From Poriferisodalis sp965204195 (GTDB taxonomy: Bacteria; Actinomycetota; Acidimicrobiia; Acidimicrobiales; Poriferisodalaceae): a stretch of DNA of 64,000 nt. Positions 26,007-34,917 of the stretch are shown piece by piece; within the stretch, counting starts at the first letter, position 1; each line of letters opens with the position of its first letter. The notes under the pieces were generated by a model, which searched no databases, was not told the origin of the DNA, and saw only the letters and a program-made list of their open reading frames with translations. The DNA is taken from the NCBI RefSeq assembly GCF_965204195.1, contig NZ_OZ241975.1, positions 2,046,001 through 2,110,000 of the forward strand, written 5' to 3'. The position numbers were made by a program, and so were the translations under genes.

Positions 26007-27782
26007 GTGACTGACCCCCTCGGGCCCGCCAGCTCAGCCGCCCCTACCGGCGAGTCCGCGAACGGCGGCAGTCGCGACTTCATTCGAGACCAAGTCGAGG
26101 CGGACTTGGGGTCGGAGCGTTTCGCGGGCAGGGTTCAGACCCGCTTTCCGCCGGAACCGAACGGGTATCTCCACGTTGGTCACGCCAAGGCGATCTGCTT
26201 GGATTTCACGGTGGCCTCCGAGTTCGGAGGCCGCTGCTTTCTGCGTTTTGACGACACGAACCCCGCAACCGAGAGTCCCGAGTACGTCGAGGCCATCGTC
26301 GACGACGTGAAGTGGCTGGGCTTCGAGCCCGACGAGGTTCGCTTTGCTTCGGACTATTTCGAACAGCTCTACGCATGGGCGGAATACCTGATCGAGCGAG
26401 GCCTGGCCTACGTCGACGACCAGGACGCAGAAACCATTTCAGCGGGGCGCGGGGGCTTCGGACAGCCAGGCATCGAGAGCCCCTACCGGGATCGGAGTGC
26501 CCCCGAGAACCTGCGCCTCTTCCGGGAGATGGCCGCCGGTCAGCATCCTGAAGGCAGCAGGGTGCTGCGAGCCCGTGTCGACATGCAGCACGAGAACATG
26601 CAGATGCGTGACCCGGTGATGTACCGCATCCGTCACGAGCACCACTACCGCAGCGGCGATGGCTGGTGCATCTACCCCACCTACGACTGGGCTCACGGTC
26701 AGAGCGATGCCATCGAAGGCGTCACCCATTCGCTGTGCACGCTGGAATTCCGCGACAACCGGGCGCTGTACGACTGGTACTTGGAGCACCTGCCGTTCGC
26801 TGAGTTGGGTCATGCGGGCGATCGCCCGCATCAGACCGAATTCGCCCGCTTAGAGCTGACCCACACGATCACTTCCAAGCGAATCCTTCGCCGTCTCGTG
26901 GAAGTCGGTCATGTGGACGGCTGGGATGATCCCCGGCTGCCAACGCTGCGGGCACTGCGCAGGCGCGGCTATCCGCCCTCGGCCATCCGAGATTTCTGCG
27001 GCTTCATCGGCGTGGCGCGCACCAACAGTCGGCACGCACCCGAGTTGCTCGAATCGTTCGTGCGCACCGAGCTGAACGCCACCGCGCCTCGACGGATGGC
27101 CGTACTGCGGCCGCTGAAGCTGGTGATCACCAATTGGCCGACCGACGATGACGGGAAGCCCGTGGTCGAGTACCGGGAAGCTGTCAACAATCCCGAGGAT
27201 CCGTCGGCAGGAACACGGCAGGTGCCGTTCAGCGGGACATTGTGGATCGAGCAGGACGACTTCCGGCTGGAAGCGCCGCCCAAGTACTTCCGGCTGACGC
27301 TGGGACGTGAGGTGCGACTGCGCGCCGGCTACTTCGTTCGCTGTACCGACGCGGTGACCGACCCCGATGGAAACGTCACCGAAGTGCACTGCACCTATGA
27401 CCCCGAGACCTCTGGCGGTCAGGCCCCAGACGGTCGCAAGGTCAAGGCCACCATCCATTGGGTCAGCGCCGCGCATGCGGTGCCCATCGAGGCGGCGCTG
27501 TACGAACGGCTCTTCCGCACCGAGCTTCCGGGCGAGCACACCGGCGATCCGCTCGACGACCTGCACCCGAACTCACGCGAACTGTGCGCCGGGGTCGCCG
27601 AGCCTGCTGTCGCCGACATCGCCCCCGGCCAGGTGGTGCAGTTTGAGCGCCTCGGTTATTTCTGTGCCGACAATCCAGGGCCGGACAGTCCCGACGCACC
27701 GTTCTTCCACCGCACCGTCGGCCTGCGTGATGAGTGGGCCAACATCCAGAAGCGCCAGCAACAGCAAGGAGTTCGACGATGA
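26007..27782 (+). CDS. glnS: Glutaminyl-tRNA synthetase
   Basis: 591 aa. Class I signature PNGYLHVGHAK at residues 52-61, then the GlnRS-specific FDDTNP and the KMSKS-equivalent loop ITSKRIL, where the Met is replaced by Thr. YPTYDWAHGQSDAIEGVTHS is the GlnRS tRNA-acceptor region, and two anticodon-binding beta-barrel domains follow. It charges tRNA-Gln with glutamine directly. Many actinobacteria instead use the GatCAB amidotransferase route, so the gene may be acquired. The start is GTG 26007, and the SDR gene overlaps its stop. Confidence 0.93.
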   Translation: MTDPLGPASSAAPTGESANGGSRDFIRDQVEADLGSERFAGRVQTRFPPEPNGYLHVGHAKAICLDFTVASEFGGRCFLRFDDTNPATESPEYVEAIVDDVKWLGFEPDEVRFASDYFEQLYAWAEYLIERGLAYVDDQDAETISAGRGGFGQPGIESPYRDRSAPENLRLFREMAAGQHPEGSRVLRARVDMQHENMQMRDPVMYRIRHEHHYRSGDGWCIYPTYDWAHGQSDAIEGVTHSLCTLEFRDNRALYDWYLEHLPFAELGHAGDRPHQTEFARLELTHTITSKRILRRLVEVGHVDGWDDPRLPTLRALRRRGYPPSAIRDFCGFIGVARTNSRHAPELLESFVRTELNATAPRRMAVLRPLKLVITNWPTDDDGKPVVEYREAVNNPEDPSAGTRQVPFSGTLWIEQDDFRLEAPPKYFRLTLGREVRLRAGYFVRCTDAVTDPDGNVTEVHCTYDPETSGGQAPDGRKVKATIHWVSAAHAVPIEAALYERLFRTELPGEHTGDPLDDLHPNSRELCAGVAEPAVADIAPGQVVQFERLGYFCADNPGPDSPDAPFFHRTVGLRDEWANIQKRQQQQGVRR

Positions 27783-28522
27783 GCAAGGGCGTGGCGATTA
27801 TCACCGGCGGCGGCACGGGCATCGGCCGGGCATGTGCGCTCGCACTCTCGGACGCTGGCTGGAAGACCGTTGTTTGCGGCCGCCGCCGGGAGCTGCTTGA
27901 CGAGGTGGTGGATCAGTGCGCTGCTGACGCACTTGCCGTGACCTCAGATGTGTCTGATCCCTCTGACGTGGACGCCTTGTTCGCCGCCGCCGTCGAACAG
28001 TTCGGCCGTGTGGACCTGCTGTTCAACAATGCCGGCATGGGCACCCGCCCGGTGCCGGTGGACGAACTGCCGATCGACGACTGGATGGCCACGGTCGGGG
28101 TGAACCTGACCGGCTCGTGGCTGTGCGCCCGCGCGGCGTTCGCGCAGATGAAGCGCCAGCGGCCCTCCGGCGGACGGATCATCAACAACGGATCAGTGTC
28201 GGCGCAGACACCTCGGCCGCACTCGTCCCCGTACACAGCGACGAAGCATGCGATAACCGGGCTGACCAAGGCTCTTTCGCTGGAGGGGCGAGATCACGGC
28301 ATCACCGTCGGCCAGATCGACATCGGCAATGCCGAGTCGCCCCTGACGGCCCCGATGGCCACGGGCGTCCCCCAAGCCGACGGCAGCATCCGTGCCGAGC
28401 CGCTGATGGACGTCGACGACGTAGCTCGTGCTGTGCTGTACATGGCAGAACTGCCCGCCGACACCAACGTGCTCACGATGACCGTCATGGCCAACAACAT
28501 GCCCCTCGTCGGCCGCGGCTAA
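27779..28522 (+). CDS. Short-chain dehydrogenase/reductase
   Basis: 247 aa. Classical SDR: cofactor motif TGGGTGIGRA near residue 9, NNAG, NGSVSAQ with the catalytic Ser, and the YTATK Tyr/Lys pair. The ATG overlaps the glnS stop (ATGA). The Arg/Gly pattern after strand 2 (CGRRREL) suggests NADP preference. The substrate is unknown. It is followed by a terminator-like structure, so it probably closes the SCO6745/glnS operon. Confidence 0.9.
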   Translation: MSKGVAIITGGGTGIGRACALALSDAGWKTVVCGRRRELLDEVVDQCAADALAVTSDVSDPSDVDALFAAAVEQFGRVDLLFNNAGMGTRPVPVDELPIDDWMATVGVNLTGSWLCARAAFAQMKRQRPSGGRIINNGSVSAQTPRPHSSPYTATKHAITGLTKALSLEGRDHGITVGQIDIGNAESPLTAPMATGVPQADGSIRAEPLMDVDDVARAVLYMAELPADTNVLTMTVMANNMPLVGRG

Positions 28523-28561
28523 CCGCGGCATATCGAACACAGCCGCGGCTCACTCCTTTTT
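28523..28561 (+). terminator. Possible intrinsic terminator after the SDR gene
   Basis: CCGCGGC (28523-28529) can pair with GCCGCGG (28542-28548), leaving a 12-base loop, and five T follow at 28557-28561. The gap of eight bases between stem and T-run is longer than ideal. A further GCCGCGG at 28512-28518, overlapping the end of the gene, can pair with the first arm instead, so two stems compete. Confidence 0.45.
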
Positions 28562-28576
28562 CCTAGGCTGCGCGCC

Positions 28577-29464
28577 ATGAAGTTCGGGTATCTCACAGGC
28601 AATCACCACGGCGGCATCGACCCAGGCGACCTGGCGCAAGAGCTCGAAGAACGCGGCTTCGCATCCGTGTGGTATCCCGAGCACACCCACATCCCGACGT
28701 CCCGCGAAAGCCCTTATCCGAACGGCGGCCAGCTCCCCGGCACCTACTTCCACATGATGGATCCGTTCGTCTCCATCGGCGTCGCCGCGGCACGCACCAG
28801 CCAGATCACGCTCGGCACTGGCATCTGCCTCATCCTCCAGCACGACCTCATCGACCTCGCACGCACTGTCGCCAGCGCCGATGTGCTGGCCAGTGGCCGT
28901 GTAGTGCTCGGCGTCGGAGTCGGCTGGAACAAGGAGGAACTAGCCGACCATCGCCCCGACATGCCCTTCAGCCGCCGCTACGGCGCCATGCGCGAGCGCA
29001 TCGCTGCGATGCGCTCGATCTGGGCCGACGATCCCGTGCCTGCCTTCGAGGGCGAGTGGGACAGCTACAGCGAGTCGTGGATCTACCCAAAACCCACCAA
29101 CGGCACCGTGCCCATCGCACTCGGCAACGCCGGCCCGCTGGGCATCCAGCATGCGGCGGAGTACGCCGACGAATGGGCGCCCATCGACGTTGGTGTCATG
29201 AACACCACCGGCAAGCCCGACGTGCTCGGCGGCATCGAACGATTCCGCCGCCTCGCTGCCGAAGCGGGGCGCGAGAACGCCGACGACATCCCGATCACGC
29301 TCTACATCTGGGGCCGGCCCCGCATGGACCGGCTGGAGTCCTACGCCGAAGCCGGCGTCAGCCAGTTCATTCTCACGCCGGTCAACTTCGACCTGCCCTC
29401 AGCCGACGAAACCCTGCAATACCTCGACGAACTCGCCCCCACCTTGGCCGCGTTCAAAAACTAG
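28577..29464 (+). CDS. LLM-class F420-dependent oxidoreductase
   Basis: 295 aa. Luciferase-like TIM barrel: MKFGYLTGNHHGG, WYPEHTHIP, a conserved ITLGTGICL strand, and SGRVVLGVGVGWNKEEL, which fits the F420-using branch of actinobacteria rather than FMN luciferases. The start ATG 28577 is followed by the usual N-terminal strand. The substrate is not predictable. It is convergent with the thiolase gene, and a hairpin lies between them. Confidence 0.88.
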   Translation: MKFGYLTGNHHGGIDPGDLAQELEERGFASVWYPEHTHIPTSRESPYPNGGQLPGTYFHMMDPFVSIGVAAARTSQITLGTGICLILQHDLIDLARTVASADVLASGRVVLGVGVGWNKEELADHRPDMPFSRRYGAMRERIAAMRSIWADDPVPAFEGEWDSYSESWIYPKPTNGTVPIALGNAGPLGIQHAAEYADEWAPIDVGVMNTTGKPDVLGGIERFRRLAAEAGRENADDIPITLYIWGRPRMDRLESYAEAGVSQFILTPVNFDLPSADETLQYLDELAPTLAAFKN

Positions 29465-29500
29465 GTCTTGCTGGAGTGCTCGCCGGAGTACAGTGACCGA

Positions 29501-29565
29501 AGAGGCCAGCCTCAACCGGGTGGCCGAGTCTGAGAAGGCGCTTCACCCGGAGAGGCTGGCCCTCT
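29501..29565. repeat. Long two-part hairpin between convergent genes
   Basis: GGCCAGCCTC (29504-29513) pairs with GAGGCTGGCC (29552-29561), and inside it CCGGGTG (29516-29522) pairs with CACCCGG (29544-29550); the outer end extends by AGA/TCT with one bulged base. The loop is 21 bases. It sits between the ends of the LLM and thiolase genes, where it may stop transcription from both sides, although there is no T-run. The inner sequence resembles a tRNA-Ser D-arm but no tRNA can be completed. Confidence 0.5.
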
Positions 29566-29648
29566 CGCGAGCGTAGTGACGCCCTCACGCTGACACCCAG
29601 TGAATTTCGCTGGATTTCGCACAGGCCAGCGGCCCTGCTCGCATGGGG

Positions 29649-30860
29649 CTACAGGCCGGAGCGTTCCAGGATGTGCACGCCGCAGCTGGAGCCGAGGCCG
29701 ATCACGTGGGCGAGGCCGACCTTGGCGTCGGGCACTTGACGGTCGCCGGCTTCGCCGCGGACGTGGGTCGCAACCTCGAACAGGTTGGCCACGCCGGTGG
29801 CGCCGATGGGATGCCCCTTCGACAGCAGGCCGCCTGACACGTTGACCGGGATCTCCCCATCGCGCCAAGGGCCGCCCTTGTCGATCCACTCGCCGGCGCC
29901 GCCCGGTTCGCACAGCCGCAGATTGTCGTAGTGCCGCAGCTCGGCGGTTGCAAAGCAGTCGTGCAGCTCCACCAGGTCGAGATCGGCAGGATCCACGCCC
30001 GAGGCCTCGTATGCCGCGTCAGCGGCGTTGCGAGTGAGCGTGTTGACATCAGGCTGAACCTGGCAGCCCTCGGTCCAAGGATCTGAGGTGAGCACCGAGG
30101 CCGAAACCTTGACCGCACGCCGTTGCTGTTCACGCGACAGCGTCTTCAGCTTCTCGTCGGAGACCAGCACCACCGCCGCCGAGCCGTCGCCCGTCGGGCA
30201 GCACATCAGCAGCGTGTTCGGGTAGGCGATCACCTCCGAGCTCATGACCTCGTCGAGCGTGAACGCCTTGCGGTATTGCGCTAGCGGATTCAGCGTGGAG
30301 TGCTCGTGATTCTTCTGGGCCACCTTGGCGAATTGCTCGAAGCCCACGCCGTCGTTCTCATAGGCGTACTCCATGCCGGCCTGCGCAAATACACCGGGCA
30401 TCATGTTGGTGCCGAGCCGTCCCTCGACGCCGACGACGGAGCCGAAGCGGCCCTTGCGCTCAAACACCTGCTTGTCGGAGCGGGCGGCCCGGTCGGCGCC
30501 GAGCATGCCCATCTTGCCCATCTGCTCCACACCCACCGCCAAGCCCATCTGCGCCTCGCCGGACTTGATCGCCATCATCACAGTGCGGACTGCGGTGGCG
30601 CCGGTGGCGCAGGCATTGGCGACGTTGTAGACGGGAATGCCGGTCTGGCCGAGCTGCTTCTGCAAGCGCTGGCCGACGCCGCCATTGGCCTCGTACAGGC
30701 AGCCCGCCGCCAAGACGTCCATCTCGGCCATGGTCACCCCGCCGTCATCGAGCGCTCCGAGTGAGGCCTCCGCGGCCAGATCGATGAGGTCTTTGTCGGC
30801 ATAACGGCCGAACTTGGTCATGGAGGTGCCGAGGATCCACACCGGGTCTTGGTTGCTCAT
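29649..30860 (-). CDS. Thiolase-family acetyl-CoA acetyltransferase / lipid-transfer protein
   Basis: 403 aa. SCP-x-type thiolase: catalytic Cys near residue 84 in NACATGATA, the ELHDCFATAEL motif, and the C-terminal GGLLSKGHPIGATG with the active-site His, then GLGSSCGVHIL. These enzymes cleave or form 3-oxoacyl-CoA in fatty-acid or sterol side-chain breakdown. The Zn-ribbon/OB-fold gene upstream is its usual partner (DUF35), often forming a complex. The start is ATG 30860. Confidence 0.9.
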   Translation of the reverse strand: MSNQDPVWILGTSMTKFGRYADKDLIDLAAEASLGALDDGGVTMAEMDVLAAGCLYEANGGVGQRLQKQLGQTGIPVYNVANACATGATAVRTVMMAIKSGEAQMGLAVGVEQMGKMGMLGADRAARSDKQVFERKGRFGSVVGVEGRLGTNMMPGVFAQAGMEYAYENDGVGFEQFAKVAQKNHEHSTLNPLAQYRKAFTLDEVMSSEVIAYPNTLLMCCPTGDGSAAVVLVSDEKLKTLSREQQRRAVKVSASVLTSDPWTEGCQVQPDVNTLTRNAADAAYEASGVDPADLDLVELHDCFATAELRHYDNLRLCEPGGAGEWIDKGGPWRDGEIPVNVSGGLLSKGHPIGATGVANLFEVATHVRGEAGDRQVPDAKVGLAHVIGLGSSCGVHILERSGL

Positions 30861-30943
30861 GGGTGCTCCCTGTTCGTTAGGCAGGTTTGCTGCTGATGGG
30901 ATTGCTTGTCGGTTCGCGAGGTAGGGCGGGTAACGGGGCGGGC

Positions 30944-31375
30944 TCAGGCCGCTTCGGGTTCGTAGCCGAAGGCGACGGCCTCGTTGCCGTCGTCATCGGT
31001 GGCGGTCACGTAGGTGGCGAGGCGCACTCGCATGCCGAGGCCGACGTTGGCCGGCGTGGGTTCGATGTTGATGATGTTGCTCTTGACGCGGCCGCCCCCG
31101 TCCAGATCGACGACAGCGGAGACGTAGGGAGCGGGCACACCTCGCGCGGCACGATGAACGATCGTAAAGGTGCGTACCGCGCCAGTGTTCGCGAGCCGTT
31201 CAGTGGAGAACTCGCGCGCACCGCATGCGGCACAGGCATTGCGCCGGTCGAAGTAGCTGGCCCCGCATGCATCACAGACATAGGCGACCAAGTGCGGGTC
31301 GTCCCCGAGCTTGAGGTATTCCACCATCGCCATCTGCTTCGGCCCGATGTCATCTGGCGCAGTCTCGTCGCCCAC
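30944..31375 (-). CDS. Zn-ribbon OB-fold protein (DUF35), thiolase partner
   Basis: About 143 aa from GTG 31375, which has GGGAGGAAC at good spacing; the frame is open to 31441. Zn-ribbon Cys pairs: CDACG and CAACG near residues 37-55. The C-terminal half is an OB-fold beta barrel (VRTFTIVHRAARGV, YVSAVVDLDGGGRV). DUF35 proteins bind acyl-CoA and assist thiolases in CoA-dependent beta-oxidation. It precedes the thiolase gene by 83 bases on the same strand, which supports the pairing. Confidence 0.88.
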   Translation of the reverse strand: MGDETAPDDIGPKQMAMVEYLKLGDDPHLVAYVCDACGASYFDRRNACAACGAREFSTERLANTGAVRTFTIVHRAARGVPAPYVSAVVDLDGGGRVKSNIINIEPTPANVGLGMRVRLATYVTATDDDGNEAVAFGYEPEAA

Positions 31376-31506
31376 GTCAGCGTTCCTCCCGGGTCGGGAC
31401 GGGCACGGGCCGAAACGTGTTCGGCGGCCGCCTTGCAGCAACTTACCAGCGGCTCACCGGCAGCCGCCTGTTCCCGGGGATGAGCCGCAAGGCGCAGCAT
31501 CGGCCC

Positions 31507-32175
31507 TCAGCCGCCGGTCCAGTGCCCCCAGTGCACTAATGGGCGGTCGGCAGCGGTCGCTGCTTCGCCCGGCTCGTCGTCGAACAGCGGGCGGCGGGGC
31601 CTGTGCTGGCTCGCCGCCGGACCGCCGGAAGCCTCGGCTGCCTGATCAGGCCACCCCAGCGCCACGACGCCAACCGGCTCGTGTGCCTGCGGCACACCGA
31701 GAGCCGCTGCCACGGAGGCAGCGTGATCGAACATGCCGAAGAACAGCACTCCGAGACCCTCGTCAAGCGCGGCGTACTGCAGTGCGAGCGATGCGAATGC
31801 CGCATCCACGGTCCAGTACGGCGTCGACCAGGCTTCCGTGCTCGAGCCCAGCCCGGATCTCTCCTTGTCGACTTCGCCGTAGCGAGCGATATACGCCGCC
31901 GGATCGGCCCACACCGTCACGAGGACGGGGCAGGCCAGCAACCCAGACCAGCGAAAGGCGGCACGGCGCTCCGGCGGCAAGGTGATGTCCCAGTAGCGAG
32001 CGGTCTCGATGGGTCCGCGGAGCACGACGAAGTCGAAGCCCTGCGAGTTGCCCGCCGACGGGACACGGCGGGCGATGTCGAGAACTCGTTCGAGCAGGCC
32101 GTCACCGATCGGGTCCGGCAGGAAATGCCGCGTCATCTTGCGGCGACGAGCGAGTTCGCTGAATCCAGAGGTCAC
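31507..32175 (-). CDS. Nitroreductase-family FMN oxidoreductase
   Basis: 222 aa. Nitroreductase fold: RRKMTRHFLPDPI start, the FMN-contacting RVPSAGNSQ loop near residue 40, the central VDAAFASLALQYAALDEGLGVLFFGMFDHA helix region, and a C-terminal VALGWP segment. Members reduce nitro groups, quinones or unsaturated acyl groups with NAD(P)H. The substrate is unknown. Neighbours on the same strand are the thiolase pair and an unknown protein. Confidence 0.85.
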   Translation of the reverse strand: MTSGFSELARRRKMTRHFLPDPIGDGLLERVLDIARRVPSAGNSQGFDFVVLRGPIETARYWDITLPPERRAAFRWSGLLACPVLVTVWADPAAYIARYGEVDKERSGLGSSTEAWSTPYWTVDAAFASLALQYAALDEGLGVLFFGMFDHAASVAAALGVPQAHEPVGVVALGWPDQAAEASGGPAASQHRPRRPLFDDEPGEAATAADRPLVHWGHWTGG

Positions 32176-32221
32176 CGGCGCATGCGCTTCCCGCAGAGAC
32201 TGAGCCGATGGGTTGCGGGGG

Positions 32222-32887
32222 CTACAGCAGCTTCGCGAGATCTTCCCGGCTGGCCCAGCCGAACGCGATCAACGCATCACCGTTGGCCGTATCGAAGCCG
32301 TCGAACAGCCCGATCATCGCCGGATCGACCTTCTCAGGCCGTGGTGCTGTGTGGTTCAGCACAAACGACGGCCCGCCGTCGCCATACACCTTGAACTCGC
32401 GCGCTTTGTACTCGCCCTGCACCTCGAAGCGCTTGGCCAGCCGCCGCCCCCATGCACGGTCCTCGCCGTTTGGCTCGTAGCCGGGACGGGGCACTACCCG
32501 ATCGAGCGGCTTGAATGCCGTGAAAGCGGCTGCGTCAGCCATCTGACAGGCCACCAGCACGTCCTCGTCGGGGAACGCCAGCACGGCGCGCCGCAGCTGG
32601 TCGGTCATCATTGCCCGCAACGCGCTGTCGCGGCGAGCCGAACGCCGTGTGGCGCCGGCGCCCATCAGCACAGTCGGGTCGCCGCCCACCCGCTCGAGCG
32701 TGCAGAAGCCGTATGCAGCGAGCTTGGCACCGTCTCGTACATGGGTGATGAGCACCCACGCGTCGCGTTGCTTGGAGAGATGGCCGACGTCGAAGTGAAC
32801 GTTCTCGCCGGTGACCAGCTCGGCCATCTCGGAGATCTCAGCATCGCTGAGTGCCGTGCAGTCCTTTGTCTCAACCTCGAGCGCCAT
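32222..32887 (-). CDS. Hypothetical protein, possible GNAT-like fold
   Basis: 221 aa, soluble. Alternating strands and helices with a central VLITHVRDGAKLAAYGFCTLERVGG and a C-terminal FVLNHTAPRPEK are suggestive of an acetyltransferase-like fold, but no acetyl-CoA motif is clear. I do not recognise the family. It is on the same strand as the nitroreductase and bpa, with gaps of 46 and 85 bases. The start ATG 32887 is the only obvious choice. Confidence 0.6.
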   Translation of the reverse strand: MALEVETKDCTALSDAEISEMAELVTGENVHFDVGHLSKQRDAWVLITHVRDGAKLAAYGFCTLERVGGDPTVLMGAGATRRSARRDSALRAMMTDQLRRAVLAFPDEDVLVACQMADAAAFTAFKPLDRVVPRPGYEPNGEDRAWGRRLAKRFEVQGEYKAREFKVYGDGGPSFVLNHTAPRPEKVDPAMIGLFDGFDTANGDALIAFGWASREDLAKLL

Positions 32888-32972
32888 GTGATTCTCGCTC
32901 CCTGCGATGCTCGCTGGCCGGTGCTCCGGTGCCGGTCAGCTGATTCCTTTGGTTATTGCATTCAGTGATTGG

Positions 32973-33497
32973 TCACAGATAGACACCGCCCCGACCCGCT
33001 GCCGGAGAGTTCTGGGACTGCCCGCCGGCCTCGAGCGCATTGCCGCGCATGGTGCGCAGCTGCCGCTCTGCCATCATCTGCTGCGCCGATACCGCCGCTT
33101 GGATGCCGTGGAAGAGCCCCTCGAGCCATCCCACGAGCTGAGCCTGGGCGATCCGCAGCTCAGGCCCCGACGGGATGTCCTCGTCGAACGGCTGCGCGAT
33201 CCGGTTCAGCTCTTCAGCGAGTGGTTCGGACAGCGCGGTTGCCAGTTCGTCAACCGACAGGTGATACACGTCGCGCATGCGGTCGCGACTTGCTTCGTCG
33301 AGTTCCGCATGGCGGACTTCTTCGAGCAGCTTGCGGATCATGCCGCCGATACGCATGAGCTTCGCTGGTTCGGGAACGAAGGCCTCGTCGTCGACGTTGT
33401 CTTCCGTGAGCGGCCCGCCCTCCAGCAACTCGCCCTGTTCTGGGTCTGGAACTGGATCGCCGACCACCAGCAAAATGCTATCTGGCGGGAAATCCAT
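32973..33497 (-). CDS. bpa: Bacterial proteasome activator (Bpa/PafE)
   Basis: 174 aa, the same length as M. tuberculosis Bpa. Conserved blocks are PAKLMRIGGMIRKLLEEVR, LDEASRDRMRDVY, and the very conserved LRIAQAQLVGWLEGLFHG, followed by AQQMMAERQL. It ends GGVYL, matching the C-terminal tyrosine motif (GQYL in M. tuberculosis) that docks into the 20S core. The protein forms a ring that opens the proteasome gate without ATP. It is specific to actinobacteria. The ISL3 element is inserted 28 bases upstream of its ATG. Confidence 0.93.
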   Translation of the reverse strand: MDFPPDSILLVVGDPVPDPEQGELLEGGPLTEDNVDDEAFVPEPAKLMRIGGMIRKLLEEVRHAELDEASRDRMRDVYHLSVDELATALSEPLAEELNRIAQPFDEDIPSGPELRIAQAQLVGWLEGLFHGIQAAVSAQQMMAERQLRTMRGNALEAGGQSQNSPAAGRGGVYL

Positions 33498-33524
33498 CCC
33501 CGCCGGGCCACGGTGCTCCCGGCC

Positions 33525-33532
33525 GCATAAAC
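33525..33532. repeat. Target-site duplication GCATAAAC, left copy
   Basis: The eight bases GCATAAAC directly flank the left terminal repeat of the insertion sequence and recur exactly at 34947-34954. An 8-bp duplication is what ISL3 elements make. Confidence 0.9.
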
Positions 33533-33561
33533 GGCTCTTCGCGCTTTAGCGTGGAGTCAGC
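33533..33561. repeat. Left terminal inverted repeat of the ISL3 element
   Basis: Begins GGCTCTTCGCG and contains GCGTGGAGT; pairs with the right end at 34918-34946 at about 24 of 29 positions. Confidence 0.85.
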
Positions 33562-34871
33562 GTGTCGAGCAGGGTCCAGTCGGGCTTGCCTGCATACAGC
33601 AGGACTCGTGTGCGGTAGTGGTCGAAGTTGGTGATCCCGAACGACACCCGCTTGATCAGCTTCGCGAGGTTGTTGGCTGCCTCGGTCGGCCCGTTGGTGA
33701 CACGTGAGCGGTGCCAGTTCGTGACCTGGGTGCGCCAGGCGGCGAGGGTGCGGCCGAGCTTGTTCAGCTCCGGGGAGAACGTGTCGTCCTGGAGGTCGCG
33801 GGCGAGTTCGTCGAGCGTTTCGACAGCGAGCGGGTGTTGGGGGATCCGGTAGACGCCGCGCAGGGTCTCCTTCGCGTGCCACGCGTCTCGCACCTCGCCG
33901 CGGGGGTCGCCGGCTGCGAGCAGGCCCCGCAGCTTGTGTCGTCCCTTGTCGGTGACCCGCTCGGCGGCGGTGAGCAGCAGCCGCCGTATCCGATAGAGGG
34001 GGTCGTGCTTGGTGCCTCGCCCGCCGGTGGTCTCGTTCTGCACTCGGCGGCGCACGTCGTCGATCGCCGAGTTCGCGAGCTTGATCACATGGAACGGGTC
34101 AGCTATCTGCCGGGCGCGGGGCAGCGCGTCGGTGAACGTCTTGCGGTACGGCCCCGACAGGTCCATCACGCCCCAGCGGACCCGTCTTCGCCACCGCGGC
34201 GACCGGGCCTCGATCCACCTGGTCGCTCCTTGGGCGCTGCGGCCGGGCACGATGTCGAGCAGCTTGCCGCGGCGGGTGTCCACGATCGTGGTGCCCCAGT
34301 GCTTTTCGCGGTAGCGGCCGCGGCGGAACAGCACGATCTCGTCGAGGCCCAGCGCGGTGACCTCTTCAAGCCGTGCCATGTCGGCTTCGAGCAGCGCGCC
34401 GCCCCAGCGATGCACCGCCCGCATCACCGTGTGCCACCCCGCGCCCAGGCCCGCGGCGATCTCGCTGATCGCCCTTCCCGCACCGGCGCGGCGGGTCGCA
34501 TGCCGCGCCGCCCGGCTGGTCATCCGCGCCCGCCGCGGCGCGACCCCCGGCTCCTGGTCGGTGAACGTGCACACCCCGCAGCCGCTGTGAGGGCACCGCC
34601 AGCGGCGCTTGTTCCACACCAGCCGCACCGGCCGACCGAACGCCGGCAGATCGGCCAGCTTCACCTTGGCCGAACCGTGCGCCCACACCGGCCCCCCGCA
34701 GCCCTCACAGCACGGGCGCCGGACCAGCTCGATCCCGACCGACAGCGGGCCGTCGCGCCGGTCCGACACCTCGGTCACCGCCACACCGGCGCCCAAGCCG
34801 ACAACAGCATGCAACGCGCGAATAGCGTCAAGCCTCACAGGGATCCTCCAGAACTCAGAGATGTCGAGCAC
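33546..34871 (-). CDS. ISL3-family transposase
   Basis: 441 aa. The N-terminal zinc-binding region has Cys pairs (CCEGCGG near residue 55 and CPHSGCGVC near 93), then a helix-turn-helix, and the DDE catalytic domain with GLDEIVLF (first Asp), MDLSGPYRKTFTDALP (second Asp) and a C-terminal NGPTEAANNLAKLIKR segment with the Glu. These order and spacing features are typical of ISL3 transposases. The frame is intact. Transcription runs toward bpa. Confidence 0.93.
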   Translation of the reverse strand: MLDISEFWRIPVRLDAIRALHAVVGLGAGVAVTEVSDRRDGPLSVGIELVRRPCCEGCGGPVWAHGSAKVKLADLPAFGRPVRLVWNKRRWRCPHSGCGVCTFTDQEPGVAPRRARMTSRAARHATRRAGAGRAISEIAAGLGAGWHTVMRAVHRWGGALLEADMARLEEVTALGLDEIVLFRRGRYREKHWGTTIVDTRRGKLLDIVPGRSAQGATRWIEARSPRWRRRVRWGVMDLSGPYRKTFTDALPRARQIADPFHVIKLANSAIDDVRRRVQNETTGGRGTKHDPLYRIRRLLLTAAERVTDKGRHKLRGLLAAGDPRGEVRDAWHAKETLRGVYRIPQHPLAVETLDELARDLQDDTFSPELNKLGRTLAAWRTQVTNWHRSRVTNGPTEAANNLAKLIKRVSFGITNFDHYRTRVLLYAGKPDWTLLDTLTPR

Positions 34872-34917
34872 CTCCGATTCTGGGGGATCCCTCCCTATGC
34901 CGCCCGCACCCTCAACG

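Noticed and set aside
29501..29565. Possible tRNA-Ser gene in the hairpin
   Set aside because: The D-arm-like part is present, but there is no T-arm (no GGTTCGAAT-type sequence), no CCA-side acceptor and the length is too short.
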